Source of the DNA: Bradyrhizobium jicamae
GTDB lineage: Bacteria > Pseudomonadota > Alphaproteobacteria > Rhizobiales > Xanthobacteraceae
Direction of reading: 5' to 3'
Length of the DNA stretch: 64,000 nucleotides
Assembly: GCF_018130695.1 (NCBI RefSeq)
Contig: NZ_JAFCJX010000023.1
Location: forward strand, 62,001 to 126,000
Position numbers and translations under genes: made by a program. Below the pieces are notes generated by a model, which was not told the DNA's origin, made no database searches, and saw nothing but the letters and a program-made list of their open reading frames with translations. This document shows positions 24,427 through 33,685 of this stretch, in pieces (position 1 is the first letter of the stretch; the number at the start of each line of letters is the position of its first letter).

Positions 24427-24758
24427 GAAATGTCCCTCTTCCTTTTGATGGCCACGTCCAGATCCGCTTGAGGCGTTTTCTGGGTCTTCTTGATGAACGC
24501 GTGCAGCAAGACCATCTTTCCATCCTGCTCGCAAAACAGGATGCGTGCGATGCGCCCTTGCGTCAGCGTGCTGCGAACTTCCCACAAGCCCTGCCCCAAC
24601 GAGCGACAAAGCGGCATGCCGATCGGCCAGGCAAACTCCACGTCCTTGATATCCTCGCCGACGATCTTGCGGTCCTCGGCCGACAAATCCCTCAACCAAT
24701 CCCTCACCGGCTCACGACCGGATGGAAGCGCATAAAAGAAGGCCGGTAGCCGCTTCAT
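24423..24758 (-). CDS. Toxin of the RelE/HigB superfamily, phage Gp49-like
   Basis: This 111-residue protein has VRDWLRDLSAEDRKIVGEDI, then WEVRSTLTQGRIARILFCEQ and LLHAFIKKTQKTP, the Gp49/PF05973 pattern of ribosome-dependent RNases. The toxin is first and overlaps the antitoxin by 4 bases, a typical arrangement. The ATG at 24758 has no clear ribosome-binding site, and the predicted promoter leaves a leader of about 9 bases. Confidence 0.9.
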   Translation of the reverse strand: MKRLPAFFYALPSGREPVRDWLRDLSAEDRKIVGEDIKDVEFAWPIGMPLCRSLGQGLWEVRSTLTQGRIARILFCEQDGKMVLLHAFIKKTQKTPQADLDVAIKRKRDIS

Positions 24759-24773
24759 TGGACCACAATCAAT

Positions 24774-24802
24774 TATGTATCAGTTTTGGTACATCAAGAC
24801 AA
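24774..24802 (-). promoter_or_regulatory. Promoter and palindromic operator of the second toxin-antitoxin pair
   Basis: On the minus strand TTGTCT (24802-24797) and TACATA (24779-24774) are 17 bases apart. An 18-bp imperfect palindrome, TGTATCA-GTTT-TGGTACA, at 24776-24793 covers the spacer and most of the -10, where an antitoxin would block transcription. Arms differ at one position. Confidence 0.55.
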
Positions 24803-24821
24803 GCCGCTGCATTTCTCTCGG

Positions 24822-25802
24822 CTATGTGAGTCTCACTCGCGCGCTCGCCGCCTCATATTCCGCGACCGTTCGTGCCACAAGCTCGTCGACCGACACCACG
24901 CCGGTCACGCCTGAGGTCGCATGGCCGCCGCTCCAGATGTCGCGCCAGCGTTTGGGGCGGCTTTCGCGGGCGCCGATGTCGATATCCTCTGCGATATCGA
25001 TGGCGCCGCGGGCGGGCAGATTGTCGGGATCGAGGCCGGCGGCTTCGATCGAGGGACGCAGCATGTTGGTTTGCAGGCCGGTGAAGGCTGATGTCAGCAG
25101 GATGTCGTCGGCGCTGCTGTCGACCAGCATCTGCTTGTATCTGATATCCGCCAGGCTTTCCTGCGTGGCGATGAACTTGGTGCCCATATAGGCGAGATCG
25201 CAGCCGAGCGCCTCCGCTGCGCGCAGCGCCTGGCCGTCGCTGATGCCGCCGGCGAGCACGATCGGGCCATCGAAGAAGCCGCGCACCGCACGCACGAACA
25301 CGAACGGGTTGAGCCAGCCGGTCTGGCCGCCCGCGCCTGCGGTCAGCAGCACGAGGCCATCGGCGCCGGCCGCCACCGCGCGCTCGGCGTGGCGGATCGA
25401 GGCGACGTCGGCGAACACCAGCGCGCCGGCATCATGCAACGGCCCGAGCACCGGCGCCGGCGAGCCGACCGAGGTGATGACGATCTCGGGCTTGTGCCGC
25501 AGCAGCACCGCGAGATCATCCGCAAGCCGCGCGTTGGAGCGATGCACGATCAGGTTCGGACAGGCGGGCGCGGCGGCCTTGCCGCTCGCGTCCGCATGCG
25601 CGTGCAAGCGGGTCGCGATTTCAGTCAGCCAGGCGTCGAGTTGTTCCGTCTCACGGCAATTCACCGTCGGGAAGGAGCCGATCACGCCATTGCGGCACGC
25701 GGCAACCACCAGCTCGACGCCGGACACCAGGAACATCGGTGCAGCGATCAGCGGCAGCTTCAGGCGATCACGAAAGCGAACAAGCGGATTGGTGGTCGGC
25801 AA
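24822..25802 (-). CDS. Nitronate monooxygenase (2-nitropropane dioxygenase family)
   Basis: The 326-residue TIM-barrel flavoprotein has LPLIAAPMFLVSGVELV at the start, the FMN-phosphate segment GADGLVLLTAGAGGQTG and VLAGGISDGQALRAAEALGC then DLAYMGTKFIAT. These enzymes oxidise toxic alkyl nitronates with FMN and O2. I choose TTG 25802 with GGGAAG upstream, since the longer frame to 25871 would leave little room for a divergent promoter. A paralogue at 31296-32264 shares the layout. It is divergent from the acyl-CoA synthetase, so some members of this broad family may act on CoA-linked substrates. Confidence 0.88.
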   Translation of the reverse strand: MPTTNPLVRFRDRLKLPLIAAPMFLVSGVELVVAACRNGVIGSFPTVNCRETEQLDAWLTEIATRLHAHADASGKAAAPACPNLIVHRSNARLADDLAVLLRHKPEIVITSVGSPAPVLGPLHDAGALVFADVASIRHAERAVAAGADGLVLLTAGAGGQTGWLNPFVFVRAVRGFFDGPIVLAGGISDGQALRAAEALGCDLAYMGTKFIATQESLADIRYKQMLVDSSADDILLTSAFTGLQTNMLRPSIEAAGLDPDNLPARGAIDIAEDIDIGARESRPKRWRDIWSGGHATSGVTGVVSVDELVARTVAEYEAASARVRLT

Positions 25803-25894
25803 GTTGTTTCTTCCCCGTCGCGTTGTGCTAGCGTTCGCCTCAACATTGGCACGACGACAAGCCAAAGACAAAGCAGGCGGGAGGACAAGAGATC

Positions 25895-27457
25895 ATGAGC
25901 AATCCGCTCTACGCGCAACCGACGACTTGCGAGCAGACGCTACGGGCGCTGGCGCGCTATCCGTCGCGCACCGCTTTCGCCTGGCCGGGCGGTTCGCTCA
26001 CTTATCAGGGCGCGACCGATTTGATCGGGCGGATGCAGAGCGTATTCGACCGGCTCGGCTTCGCGCCCGGCACCCGCGTCGCTTTCCTGACCGCCAACCG
26101 CGCCGATACCTGGTGCGCCGGCGTCGCCGCATCGCTGTCGCGGCTCGCGATCACCTGGCTGCATCCGCTCGGCTCGCTCGACGACCAGCTGTTCCAGCTG
26201 GAGGATTCCGAAGCGCGGATGCTGGTCGTCGACGGCATCACGTTTCGCGACCGCGGCGGCGAGCTCACCGCGAAGGCCGACGCCTTGAAGACCGTGTTCA
26301 CACTCGGCCCCGCAAGCTATGGCTCCGATTTATTGCAGGCAGTCGAAACCGCGGGCAGCGCGAGCCCGAGGAATTTTGCCTGTTATGACGACATCTCGAC
26401 CTTGAACTACACCGGCGGCACGACCGGGAAATCCAAGGGCGCGCTGCGCTATCACCGTCAGATCAGCGGCTTTGCCACCGCGATCCTGGCCGATTTCGAG
26501 ATTCCGGCGAACCCGCGCTATCTATCCGTGGCGCCGATCAGTCATGTCGGGGGGACCAAAGTGCTGCCGACGCTGATGCGCGGCGGCACGGTTCACATGC
26601 TGAAAGGGTTCGATCCCGAGGCCGTGCTGAGGACCATCGAACGCGAGAAGATCAACTTCACGCTGTTCGTGCCGACCATGATCTATGTGTTGCTGGATCA
26701 TCCGGCGCTTTCGAAGACCGATCTCTCTTCGCTCGAGCTGCTGCTCTATGGCGCATCCGCGATGTCGCCGAGCCGGCTGGTGGAAGGCATCGAGCGAATC
26801 GGACCGGTGTTCTCGCAGCTCTACGGGCAGACCGAATGCTATCCGGTCTCGGTGCTGCGCAAGACCGACCACGACCCGAAGACCCCCGAACTGTTCCTGT
26901 CCTGCGGCTTCCCGATCGCAGCCTGCCAGGTCAAGATCCTCGACAATGACGACCAGGAGGTCGCGACCGGTGAAGCCGGCGAGATTTGCGTCCGCGCCGG
27001 CCACGTGATGGCTGAATACTGGAAGCGGCCGGAGGCCACCGCCGAGACGCTGAAGAGCGGCTGGCTGCACACCGGCGACATCGCCCGCCAGGACGAGCGC
27101 GGCTACATGTTCATCCTCGACCGCAAGAAGGACATGATCGTCTCCGGCGGCTTCAACATTTTTCCGCGCGAGGTCGAGGATGTGCTGACGCAGCATGCCG
27201 ATGTCGCGATGTGCGCGGTGGTCGGCGTCCCCGACGACAAATGGGGCGAGGCCGTCACCGCCGTCGTGGTCGCGCGCGAGGGCACGCGGCCTGATGCCGA
27301 CGAGTTGATCAACCTGGTGAAGGCGAAGAAGGGTTCGGCGCATGCGCCGAAGCAGATCCAGTTCGTCGAGCAGTTGCCGATGACCGGCGTCGGCAAGGTC
27401 GACAAGAAGGTGTTGAAGGCCCGCTTCTGGGCGGGCCGCGACCGGATGGTGGGGTGA
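25895..27457 (+). CDS. AMP-dependent acyl-CoA synthetase
   Basis: The 520-residue ligase has the P-loop-like TLNYTGGTTGKSKGALRYHR, the LYGQTE adenylate motif, HTGDIARQDERGYMFILDRK and the C-terminal lysine in MTGVGKVDKKVLK. It would activate a carboxylic acid with ATP and CoA in the cytoplasm; chain length and structure of the acid are not evident. The ATG at 25895 follows GGAGGA. It is transcribed away from a nitronate monooxygenase gene. An aromatic or medium-chain acid is possible. Confidence 0.92.
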   Translation: MSNPLYAQPTTCEQTLRALARYPSRTAFAWPGGSLTYQGATDLIGRMQSVFDRLGFAPGTRVAFLTANRADTWCAGVAASLSRLAITWLHPLGSLDDQLFQLEDSEARMLVVDGITFRDRGGELTAKADALKTVFTLGPASYGSDLLQAVETAGSASPRNFACYDDISTLNYTGGTTGKSKGALRYHRQISGFATAILADFEIPANPRYLSVAPISHVGGTKVLPTLMRGGTVHMLKGFDPEAVLRTIEREKINFTLFVPTMIYVLLDHPALSKTDLSSLELLLYGASAMSPSRLVEGIERIGPVFSQLYGQTECYPVSVLRKTDHDPKTPELFLSCGFPIAACQVKILDNDDQEVATGEAGEICVRAGHVMAEYWKRPEATAETLKSGWLHTGDIARQDERGYMFILDRKKDMIVSGGFNIFPREVEDVLTQHADVAMCAVVGVPDDKWGEAVTAVVVAREGTRPDADELINLVKAKKGSAHAPKQIQFVEQLPMTGVGKVDKKVLKARFWAGRDRMVG

Positions 27458-27458
27458 A

Positions 27459-29558
27459 TCACGACGACGCCGTCAAAACACGCTTGCGCTCCTCTTCCAC
27501 CTGCTCGGCCGCCGCCCACAGCAATTCCTCCAGCCGCTCGCGCAGTTGGTCCTGATGATAGGGCTTGGCGAGCCGCGGCAGGTCGATCTGGACGCCGTCG
27601 GGCAATTCGGCGTAGCCGGTGGCGAGCAGGATCGGCAGCTGCGGACGAACCTTGCGCGTGGCGATGGCGAGCTCGATGCCAGTCATGCCGGGCATCATGT
27701 GATCGGTCATCATCAGGTCGATCATCTGCCCGCTTCTGATGATCTCGAGCGCATGCGCGCCCGAACTGGCGCCGATCACGCGATGGCCGAGATCCTCCAG
27801 CATCTCCGTCGTCGACATCGCGATCAGCGGATCGTCGTCGACGAACAGGATCACCGCCGCGCGCTTCACCTTCTGGGCTACGGGTGGGGCGACCTCGGCC
27901 GCCGGCGCCGCGCTCGCGACCGGCAGCAGCAGCGTCGCGGCGGTGCCCTTGCCGACACTGCTGGTGAGCTGCAGCGCGCCGCCGAGCTGCACTGCGAGGC
28001 CATGCACCATCGACAGGCCGAGGCCGGTGCCCTTGCCGAGCGGCTTTGACGAGAAGAACGGCTCGATCGCGCGCTTCAGCACGTCAGGCGTCATGCCGGT
28101 GCCGGTGTCGATCACGGACAGTTTGAGATAGTTGCCCGGCTTCAGCATGGCGTCGCCGCGGGCCTGATAGGCCGCGACCTTGATCTCGATCGACCCGCCA
28201 TCCGGCATGGCGTCACGCGCATTGATCGCGAGGTTGAGGATCGCAAGCTCGAGCTGGTTGGCGTCGATGCGCGCCGGCGGCAAGCCCTCGGCGATGTCGA
28301 GCCGCAGCGCCACGCGCGGCCCGAGCGAGCGCTCCAACAGATTACTCATGTCGCGCACCAGCGCGCCGAGATCGACGGGCACGGCGCGCAGATCCTGCTG
28401 GCGCGCGAACGCCAGCAGCCGCTGCGTCAGCGAGGCGCCGCGCTCGGCGCCCTGCAGCGCGCCGTCGACCAGCCGATGCAGCCTGGGATCATTGGGCAAG
28501 CGCTTGCGCAGCAAATCGAGATTGCCCATCACGGCCATCAGCAAATTGTTGAAGTCGTGCGCGACGCCGCCGGTGAGCTGGCCGATGGTCTCCATCTTCT
28601 GCGCCTGGCGGAGCTGCTCCTGCGCCTTCTCGCGCGCGGCGACCTCCTTCATCAAATCGGCGGTGCGCTGCTCGACGCGCTGCTCCAGCGTCGCCGTGAG
28701 CTCGGCGAGCGCGGTGCGTTCGGCGGCGAGCTGCGCCAGCAGCGTCTCGCGCTCGATCTCCGCGGTCTTGCGCGCGGTGATGTCGGAGCAGACGCCGACC
28801 AGCGACTTGATGCTGCCGTCCGGCCGGCGCACCGCGCGGGCGCGCACGTCGACCCAGTGCTGCGTGCCGTCGGGCCAGATGTTGCGATACTCGATCTTGT
28901 AGTCCTTGCCGGTCCGCAAGGTGTGCTCGACCACGGCATTGCGGCGTTCGCGATCGTCGGGATGAACCGCGTCCAGCAGGTCCTGATAGGTGAAGGGATC
29001 GTGCGGCCTGCGGCCGAAGAAGGATTTGCAGGTCGCGGAGGCCTCGAGGTCGAAGCCGGGCATATGCAGTTCCAGCGCACCGAGATGACCGGCGTTGAGC
29101 GCGGTCTGCAGCAGGCCCTCGCTTTCGGTGAGGTCGTCGAGGATGGCGCGGGTGTGGTACTGCCGCCGCCGCCCGCGCACCGCAGCGCCGATCAGACTGA
29201 CCAGCGTGGTCGGATGGAACGGGCGCTCGATGAAGGTGACGTTGCCGAGTTCCACACCGAGCCGCACAGCCGCAGGATTGCGCTCGCCACCCTCCGTCAT
29301 GAGGACAATCGGAAAGTCCGACCACGACGGTTGGTCGTGCAGCCAATTTGTCAGGCCGTCGAGATCGACGGTCTTGATCGCTTCATCCGCGACAATGGCA
29401 AGCCCTGCCCCGCCCTGAACCTCGCGCCGGAGTCCGGCGAGGTCGCTGCAGATATTGGCGTGATAGCCGGCCTGGGTGATCAGCCGCGCCGTCGAGACGG
29501 CCTCGACCTCGTTGGCAGCGAGCACAACCACCCGTTCGGACGTTGGACCGGGTCTCAC
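27459..29558 (-). CDS. Hybrid sensor histidine kinase: pseudo-receiver, PAS, HisKA, HATPase, receiver
   Basis: The 699-residue protein begins with a receiver-like domain (about 8-125) without the standard phosphoacceptor and with ERPF in place of the usual KP. A PAS domain follows (145-265), then a coiled coil (265-325), HisKA with the phosphorylated His334 in GGVAHDFNNLL, HATPase with LNLAINARDAMPDGG and GTGLGLSMVHG, and a C-terminal receiver (568-680) with acceptor Asp619. There is no membrane segment, so sensing is cytoplasmic. I start at GTG 29558, about 8 bases after GGAAGGG; the frame is open to 29669. The next gene downstream, the CoA ligase, is convergent, so the partner is unknown. 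Confidence 0.9.
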   Translation of the reverse strand: MRPGPTSERVVVLAANEVEAVSTARLITQAGYHANICSDLAGLRREVQGGAGLAIVADEAIKTVDLDGLTNWLHDQPSWSDFPIVLMTEGGERNPAAVRLGVELGNVTFIERPFHPTTLVSLIGAAVRGRRRQYHTRAILDDLTESEGLLQTALNAGHLGALELHMPGFDLEASATCKSFFGRRPHDPFTYQDLLDAVHPDDRERRNAVVEHTLRTGKDYKIEYRNIWPDGTQHWVDVRARAVRRPDGSIKSLVGVCSDITARKTAEIERETLLAQLAAERTALAELTATLEQRVEQRTADLMKEVAAREKAQEQLRQAQKMETIGQLTGGVAHDFNNLLMAVMGNLDLLRKRLPNDPRLHRLVDGALQGAERGASLTQRLLAFARQQDLRAVPVDLGALVRDMSNLLERSLGPRVALRLDIAEGLPPARIDANQLELAILNLAINARDAMPDGGSIEIKVAAYQARGDAMLKPGNYLKLSVIDTGTGMTPDVLKRAIEPFFSSKPLGKGTGLGLSMVHGLAVQLGGALQLTSSVGKGTAATLLLPVASAAPAAEVAPPVAQKVKRAAVILFVDDDPLIAMSTTEMLEDLGHRVIGASSGAHALEIIRSGQMIDLMMTDHMMPGMTGIELAIATRKVRPQLPILLATGYAELPDGVQIDLPRLAKPYHQDQLRERLEELLWAAAEQVEEERKRVLTASS

Positions 29559-29720
29559 AATATCTGCCCTTCCGGCTCGGCTGGTGCGCGCCCGCAAGAC
29601 ACGCTCGCCGTGACGACGATGTCGGCGGCCAAATCCGCACGCAGCATGGAACCCCTTACGAGATCGCAACTCGCTGGAGGTGCCCCCTGTTCCCGGCAGA
29701 GGGCATTATTTTTGAGGCAG

Positions 29721-30509
29721 TTAGCGCCGTTCGATCACGAGGCTCTGGACCGCGCGGCCGAAATAGCCGTGCGTATCGGCAAGGCGCGACATCGCAAGGC
29801 CGGCGCCGTCGGGCCCGATCCAGGACTCCCCATCGAGCAGGATCCACTCGCCGACCGGCTGGCGGGCCAAATTCACCGTGAGGTCGGCGTTGATGAAGGT
29901 CCATTGCCGAAAATCGAGCGTCGAGGCGGTGCCGTTGGAGAAATCGGCCGCGACCACCGCGCGCATCGCCTGCGAGACGGCGTGGCCTGCGATCAGGGGC
30001 GTTTCGACCCGAAACCAGATCGCGCCGGCGCCGGCCACGCCGAACCGGCCGCGGGCTGCGCGCATCGCAACCGAGCGCACGAACGGGCTGGTGGCGGCAT
30101 GCCCGTCCTCCACCACCGACTGCTCCGGGCCGGGCAATTCGACCGGCAAATCCTTGATGTCGTCGGGCAGCGTCTGCGGCTGAGACTTGATCTTGAGCAC
30201 GCTGGCCGAGACCACGGGAACGCCATCGGCAAGCAGGCGGATGCCGCAGAGCTGGATCTTGCGGCCCTCGCGCAAGACCTCGCTCTCGATGGTGAGCGGC
30301 GCCACCGGCACCGGCCGCATCAGATCGATGGTGACGCGCGCAATCGACATCGGCAGCGGCGTCGGCAGCCGCTCCGCGGCCCACACCACAAGCGCAGCCG
30401 GCGCCGAGCCGTGCTGCATCCGCGGATCCCACGGGCCCGCGGCATCGGGACTGGTGACGACATGATTGCCGTCGACGCGGAAGATCGGCTCAGCCGGACG
30501 AGATGACAT
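29721..30509 (-). CDS. Acyl-CoA thioesterase-like protein (double hot-dog)
   Basis: The 262-residue protein has the two hot-dog repeats of the TesB-like/4HBT_3 group: an N-terminal part with RPVPVAPLTIESEVLREGRK and a C-terminal part with ADFSNGTASTLDFRQWTFIN then ADLTVNLARQP. Such proteins hydrolyse acyl-CoA, but the acyl group is unknown. Its ATG shares one base with the upp stop (TGATG), so the two are co-translated. That link to pyrimidine salvage has no evident metabolic reason and may be only an operon arrangement. Confidence 0.82.
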   Translation of the reverse strand: MSSRPAEPIFRVDGNHVVTSPDAAGPWDPRMQHGSAPAALVVWAAERLPTPLPMSIARVTIDLMRPVPVAPLTIESEVLREGRKIQLCGIRLLADGVPVVSASVLKIKSQPQTLPDDIKDLPVELPGPEQSVVEDGHAATSPFVRSVAMRAARGRFGVAGAGAIWFRVETPLIAGHAVSQAMRAVVAADFSNGTASTLDFRQWTFINADLTVNLARQPVGEWILLDGESWIGPDGAGLAMSRLADTHGYFGRAVQSLVIERR

Positions 30510-31138
30510 CACTTGGTTCCGAACATGCGATCGCCGGCATCGCCGAGGCCCGGCAGGATGTAGCCATGATCGTTCAGCCGCTCGTCGATCGCAGCCGTCC
30601 ACACCGGCACGTCGGGATGCTCGCTCTGGAACTGCGCGATGCCTTCCGGCGCGGCGAGCAGGCAGACGAAGCGAATGTCGCGAGCGCCGCGCGCCTTCAG
30701 CAGTGCCGCGGCGGCGCAGGCGGAATTGCCGGTCGCCAGCATCGGATCCATCAGGATCACGGTGCGATCCGACAGATCGTTCGGCGACTTGAAGTAATAC
30801 TCGACGGCCTGCAGCGTGGCGGGATCGCGATACAGCCCGATATGGGCGACGCGCGCCGAGGGCACCAGCGCCAGCATGCCATCGAGAAATCCAACGCCGG
30901 CGCGCAGGATCGGCGCGAAGGTCAGCTTCTTGCCCGCGATCTTCGGCGCCTTCATCGGCGTCAGCGGGGTTTCGATATCCACTCGCTCCAATGGCAGGTC
31001 GCGCGTGACCTCGTAGCACAAGAGCATCCCGATCTCGTTCAGGAGCTCACGAAAGCCCTTGGTGGAGCGATCGCGCTCACGCATCAAGGTGAGCTTGTGC
31101 TGGACCAGGGGGTGATCGACGACGTTGACGGCAGTCAT
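30509..31138 (-). CDS. upp: Uracil phosphoribosyltransferase
   Basis: The 209-residue protein matches UPRTase throughout: HPLVQHKLTLMRERDRSTKGF, GVGFLDGMLALVP, the PRPP loop ILMDPMLATGNSA and the uracil-binding end YILPGLGDAGDRMFGT. It makes UMP from uracil and PRPP in pyrimidine salvage. The ATG at 31138 has AGGA 7 bases upstream. A thioesterase gene follows with a one-base overlap. The 157-base spacer to the upstream nitronate monooxygenase contains a short CCCGGA-rich inverted repeat but no gene. Confidence 0.97.
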   Translation of the reverse strand: MTAVNVVDHPLVQHKLTLMRERDRSTKGFRELLNEIGMLLCYEVTRDLPLERVDIETPLTPMKAPKIAGKKLTFAPILRAGVGFLDGMLALVPSARVAHIGLYRDPATLQAVEYYFKSPNDLSDRTVILMDPMLATGNSACAAAALLKARGARDIRFVCLLAAPEGIAQFQSEHPDVPVWTAAIDERLNDHGYILPGLGDAGDRMFGTK

Positions 31139-31295
31139 GCAAATCCTTGTGGCACAGGGCTTGTCAGGACAGCAAGGCCCGCGCGCCCTGCATCCCGGAC
31201 GCGGTGGATCGCGCCCGGGGCAGGATCAAGCAATTTGAGTGCCGGTGTCCATCCCGGATCAAGTCCGGGACAGGCGTCGATGGAAAGCACTCTCG

Positions 31296-32264
31296 TCAGA
31301 GCGCCGGATCGACCGCCTCGTCATATTCCTTCTTGAAGCGTCCGATCAGCTCGGCCGCGGGCACCACCTTGGCGATGCTGCCGACGCCCTGGCCGGAGCC
31401 CCAGATCTCCTTCCAGGCCTTCGGCTTGGCGCGCTCGCCGGAGGAGTCGGTGCCGAAGCTCATCTTGGAGGGATCGGAGGTCGGCAGATTTTCAGGATCC
31501 ATGCCGGCCGCGACGATCGACGGCTTCAGATAGTTGCCGTGCACGCCGGTGAACAGGTTGGAATAGACGATGTCCTCGGCGGACGAGCTCGTGATCATCG
31601 CCTTGTAGCCTTCCACCGCATTGGCTTCCTTGGTCGCGATGAAGGCCGAGCCGATATAGGCGAAGTCGGCGCCGATGATGCGCGCGGCGCGGATGGCGCG
31701 ACCGTTGGCGATCGTACCCGATAGTGCAATGGGTCCGTCGAACCACTGCCGCGTCTCCGACACGAAGGGGAACGGCGAGAGCGTGCCGGCATGGCCGCCG
31801 GCGCCGGCCGCGACCAGGATGAGGCCGTCGGCACCCTTCTCGATCGCCTTGTGGGCGAACTTCTGATTGATCACATCATGGAAGACGATGCCGCCCCAGC
31901 CATGGACCGCCTGGTTGAGCTCCTCGCGCGCACCGAGCGAGGAGATGATCATCGGCACCTTGTGCTTCTCGCAAAGCGCCATGTCGTGATCGAGCCGGTT
32001 GTTGGACTTGTGCACGATCTGATTCACCGCGAACGGCGCCGACGGCCGCTCCGGATGCGCCTTGTCGTAGGCGGCAAGCTCTTCCTTGATCCGGTACAGC
32101 CATTCGTCGAGCAGCTCCGGCGGCCGCGCGTTCAGCGACGGGAACGAGCCGACCACGCCGGCCTTGCACTGCGCGATCACGAGGTCGGGCACGGAGATGA
32201 TGAACAGCGGCGCCCCGATCACGGGTAGCGACAGACGGCCCTTGAACAGAGCAGGCATGGACAT
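31296..32264 (-). CDS. Nitronate monooxygenase family flavoprotein, second paralogue
   Basis: This 322-residue protein has LPVIGAPLFIISVPDLVIAQ, GADGLILVAAGAGGHAG and IALSGTIANGRAIRAARIIG then ADFAYIGSAFIAT, the same FMN-binding framework as the gene at 24822. It starts MSMPALFKGRL at ATG 32264. The closest bacterial relatives are annotated as nitronate monooxygenases, but some act on other substrates. Both paralogues lie within 8 kb, yet they are clearly diverged, so the duplication is old or they arrived separately. Confidence 0.88.
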   Translation of the reverse strand: MSMPALFKGRLSLPVIGAPLFIISVPDLVIAQCKAGVVGSFPSLNARPPELLDEWLYRIKEELAAYDKAHPERPSAPFAVNQIVHKSNNRLDHDMALCEKHKVPMIISSLGAREELNQAVHGWGGIVFHDVINQKFAHKAIEKGADGLILVAAGAGGHAGTLSPFPFVSETRQWFDGPIALSGTIANGRAIRAARIIGADFAYIGSAFIATKEANAVEGYKAMITSSSAEDIVYSNLFTGVHGNYLKPSIVAAGMDPENLPTSDPSKMSFGTDSSGERAKPKAWKEIWGSGQGVGSIAKVVPAAELIGRFKKEYDEAVDPAL

Positions 32265-32445
32265 GGAGAGCGGATCCTTCGGTTATCAGACGGAGATGCC
32301 GGGCATCATACCAACAGGGCTATCTTTCCACTGTCAAGTATTGCGTCTTGGCGCTGCGGACTGATGAGAAATCATCAGCCTCGACCGCATTCTTGTTGGG
32401 CGGTTTTTTGGGCAAAAGCTGGCATCCCAGCCGTCGCGCGCACGC

Positions 32446-32991
32446 CTACTGGCACAGCGCCCGTGTCACGAAATTCTCGGTCTTGCAATCGTTCGGCCCG
32501 CGCTTGTGGCCAGGCAGGAAGACGATCGGCGAGCATTTCTCAGATGCATCCGTGTCGAGGCTCTTGCCCTCCGTGAAACCCTTGCTCTGGCACAGCCTGT
32601 CGGCGCCGGCCTTGCAATCCGGTGCGCCGTTGGCGGCAACCACGCAGGCCGCACGGCCGCTGACCATGGTCGCGGGCTTTGCGAGATTGCCGAGCGTCTC
32701 GCTCGGGCTTTGGATCGGCGGCAGGATCGACTTCGATTTCTCGAACAGTTTTCCGATTTCGTTGATGAGGCCGGGATTCTCGCGATCAGCCGGTGCGGCC
32801 GCAGGCGGCTCGGCCTGCTGCGGGGCAGGCTCGGGTGGCAGCGGCTGCTGCGCGGGCGACTGCACACCGAGTGTCGGCGGCGCGTTCTGCGTCCAGCCAG
32901 GCCCGGCGGCGATCAGCATCACGCACAGCGTGACGCCGGCCATCGCAGCATGCTCGCGGAACAGACCCGGCAGGTTGAATCGATCGATCAT
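32446..32991 (-). CDS. Exported proline-rich hypothetical protein, Cys-rich C-terminus
   Basis: The 181-residue product begins MIDRFNLPGLFREHAAMAGV followed by a hydrophobic signal stretch ending near GPGWTQ. A Pro/Ala/Gln-rich linker follows, then a compact C-terminal part with six cysteines (GRAACVVAANGAPDCKAG, LCQSKGF and KCSPIVFL). It is likely a disulfide-bonded periplasmic protein. A start at ATG 33036 is possible, but it would sit inside a GGCGGC/GCCGCC hairpin. The gene follows a DedA gene on the same strand by 49 bases. No function is known to me. Confidence 0.68.
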   Translation of the reverse strand: MIDRFNLPGLFREHAAMAGVTLCVMLIAAGPGWTQNAPPTLGVQSPAQQPLPPEPAPQQAEPPAAAPADRENPGLINEIGKLFEKSKSILPPIQSPSETLGNLAKPATMVSGRAACVVAANGAPDCKAGADRLCQSKGFTEGKSLDTDASEKCSPIVFLPGHKRGPNDCKTENFVTRALCQ

Positions 32992-33040
32992 CCGAACGAG
33001 CGTAACCTGAAGCGCAAACGGCGGCCAAGCCGCCATTAGG

Positions 33041-33622
33041 CTAGATCAGTTTGAATGCGATGACGAAGCCGAGCACCAGCACGATCGCGCCGAGCGCGAC
33101 CCACATGCCGAGCCGCTTCTCGAGCTCGGCGCGGATGAAGTCGCCGTAGCGGTTGAGCAGCACCGCGACCACGAAGAAGCGGCCGCCGCGCGCGACGATC
33201 GAGCACAGGATGAACAGCCAGAGATTATAGCCGGCAAAGCCCGAGGTGATGGTGACGAGCTTGTAGGGGATCGGCGTCAGCCCCTTGAGCAGGATGATGA
33301 CGGCACCCCATTCGGCATAGGAGGCGCGGAAGGCATCGACCTTATCGGTGAGGCCGTAGAGCTGCATCAGCCACTGGCCGAGCGAATCGTAGAGCAGCGC
33401 ACCGATCGCATAGCCCAGCACGCCGCCGGCGACGGAGGCTATCGTGCAGACGGTCGCGAACCACCATGCCCGCTTCGGTCGCGCCAGCGACATCGGCAGC
33501 AGCATGATATCGGGGGGCACCGGGAAGAAGGAGCTCTCAGCGAACGAGACGGCCGCGAGAATCCAGAGTGCGTAGGGTTTGTCGGCGGCGTCGATGCACC
33601 AGTCGTAGATCCGTTTCAGCAT
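33041..33622 (-). CDS. DedA/YqaA family membrane protein
   Basis: The 193-residue protein starts at ATG 33622 (MLKRIYDWCIDAADKPYALW), which fits the family; ATG 33658 is an alternative. It has FAESSFFPVPPDIMLLPMSL, the conserved DedA acidic-proline motif, and a GLTPIPYKLVTITSGFAGYN loop with four or five hydrophobic segments. DedA proteins are inner-membrane lipid scramblase or transporter relatives. It lies in a minus-strand series after the HisE-like gene and before an exported protein. Confidence 0.88.
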   Translation of the reverse strand: MLKRIYDWCIDAADKPYALWILAAVSFAESSFFPVPPDIMLLPMSLARPKRAWWFATVCTIASVAGGVLGYAIGALLYDSLGQWLMQLYGLTDKVDAFRASYAEWGAVIILLKGLTPIPYKLVTITSGFAGYNLWLFILCSIVARGGRFFVVAVLLNRYGDFIRAELEKRLGMWVALGAIVLVLGFVIAFKLI

Positions 33623-33685
33623 GGGCGCGATGAACCACCATGGAGCGGATTTGTCCATGCCGGGAATCAGCCGAATTTGGGAGGT

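Noticed and set aside
28476..30506. Plus-strand frame of 676 codons opposite the kinase and thioesterase
   Set aside because: Antisense to two well-supported genes and has no domain.
33021..33035. GGCGGC-CAA-GCCGCC hairpin after DedA as a terminator
   Set aside because: It has no T run in either direction and overlaps a possible start codon; evidence is too weak.
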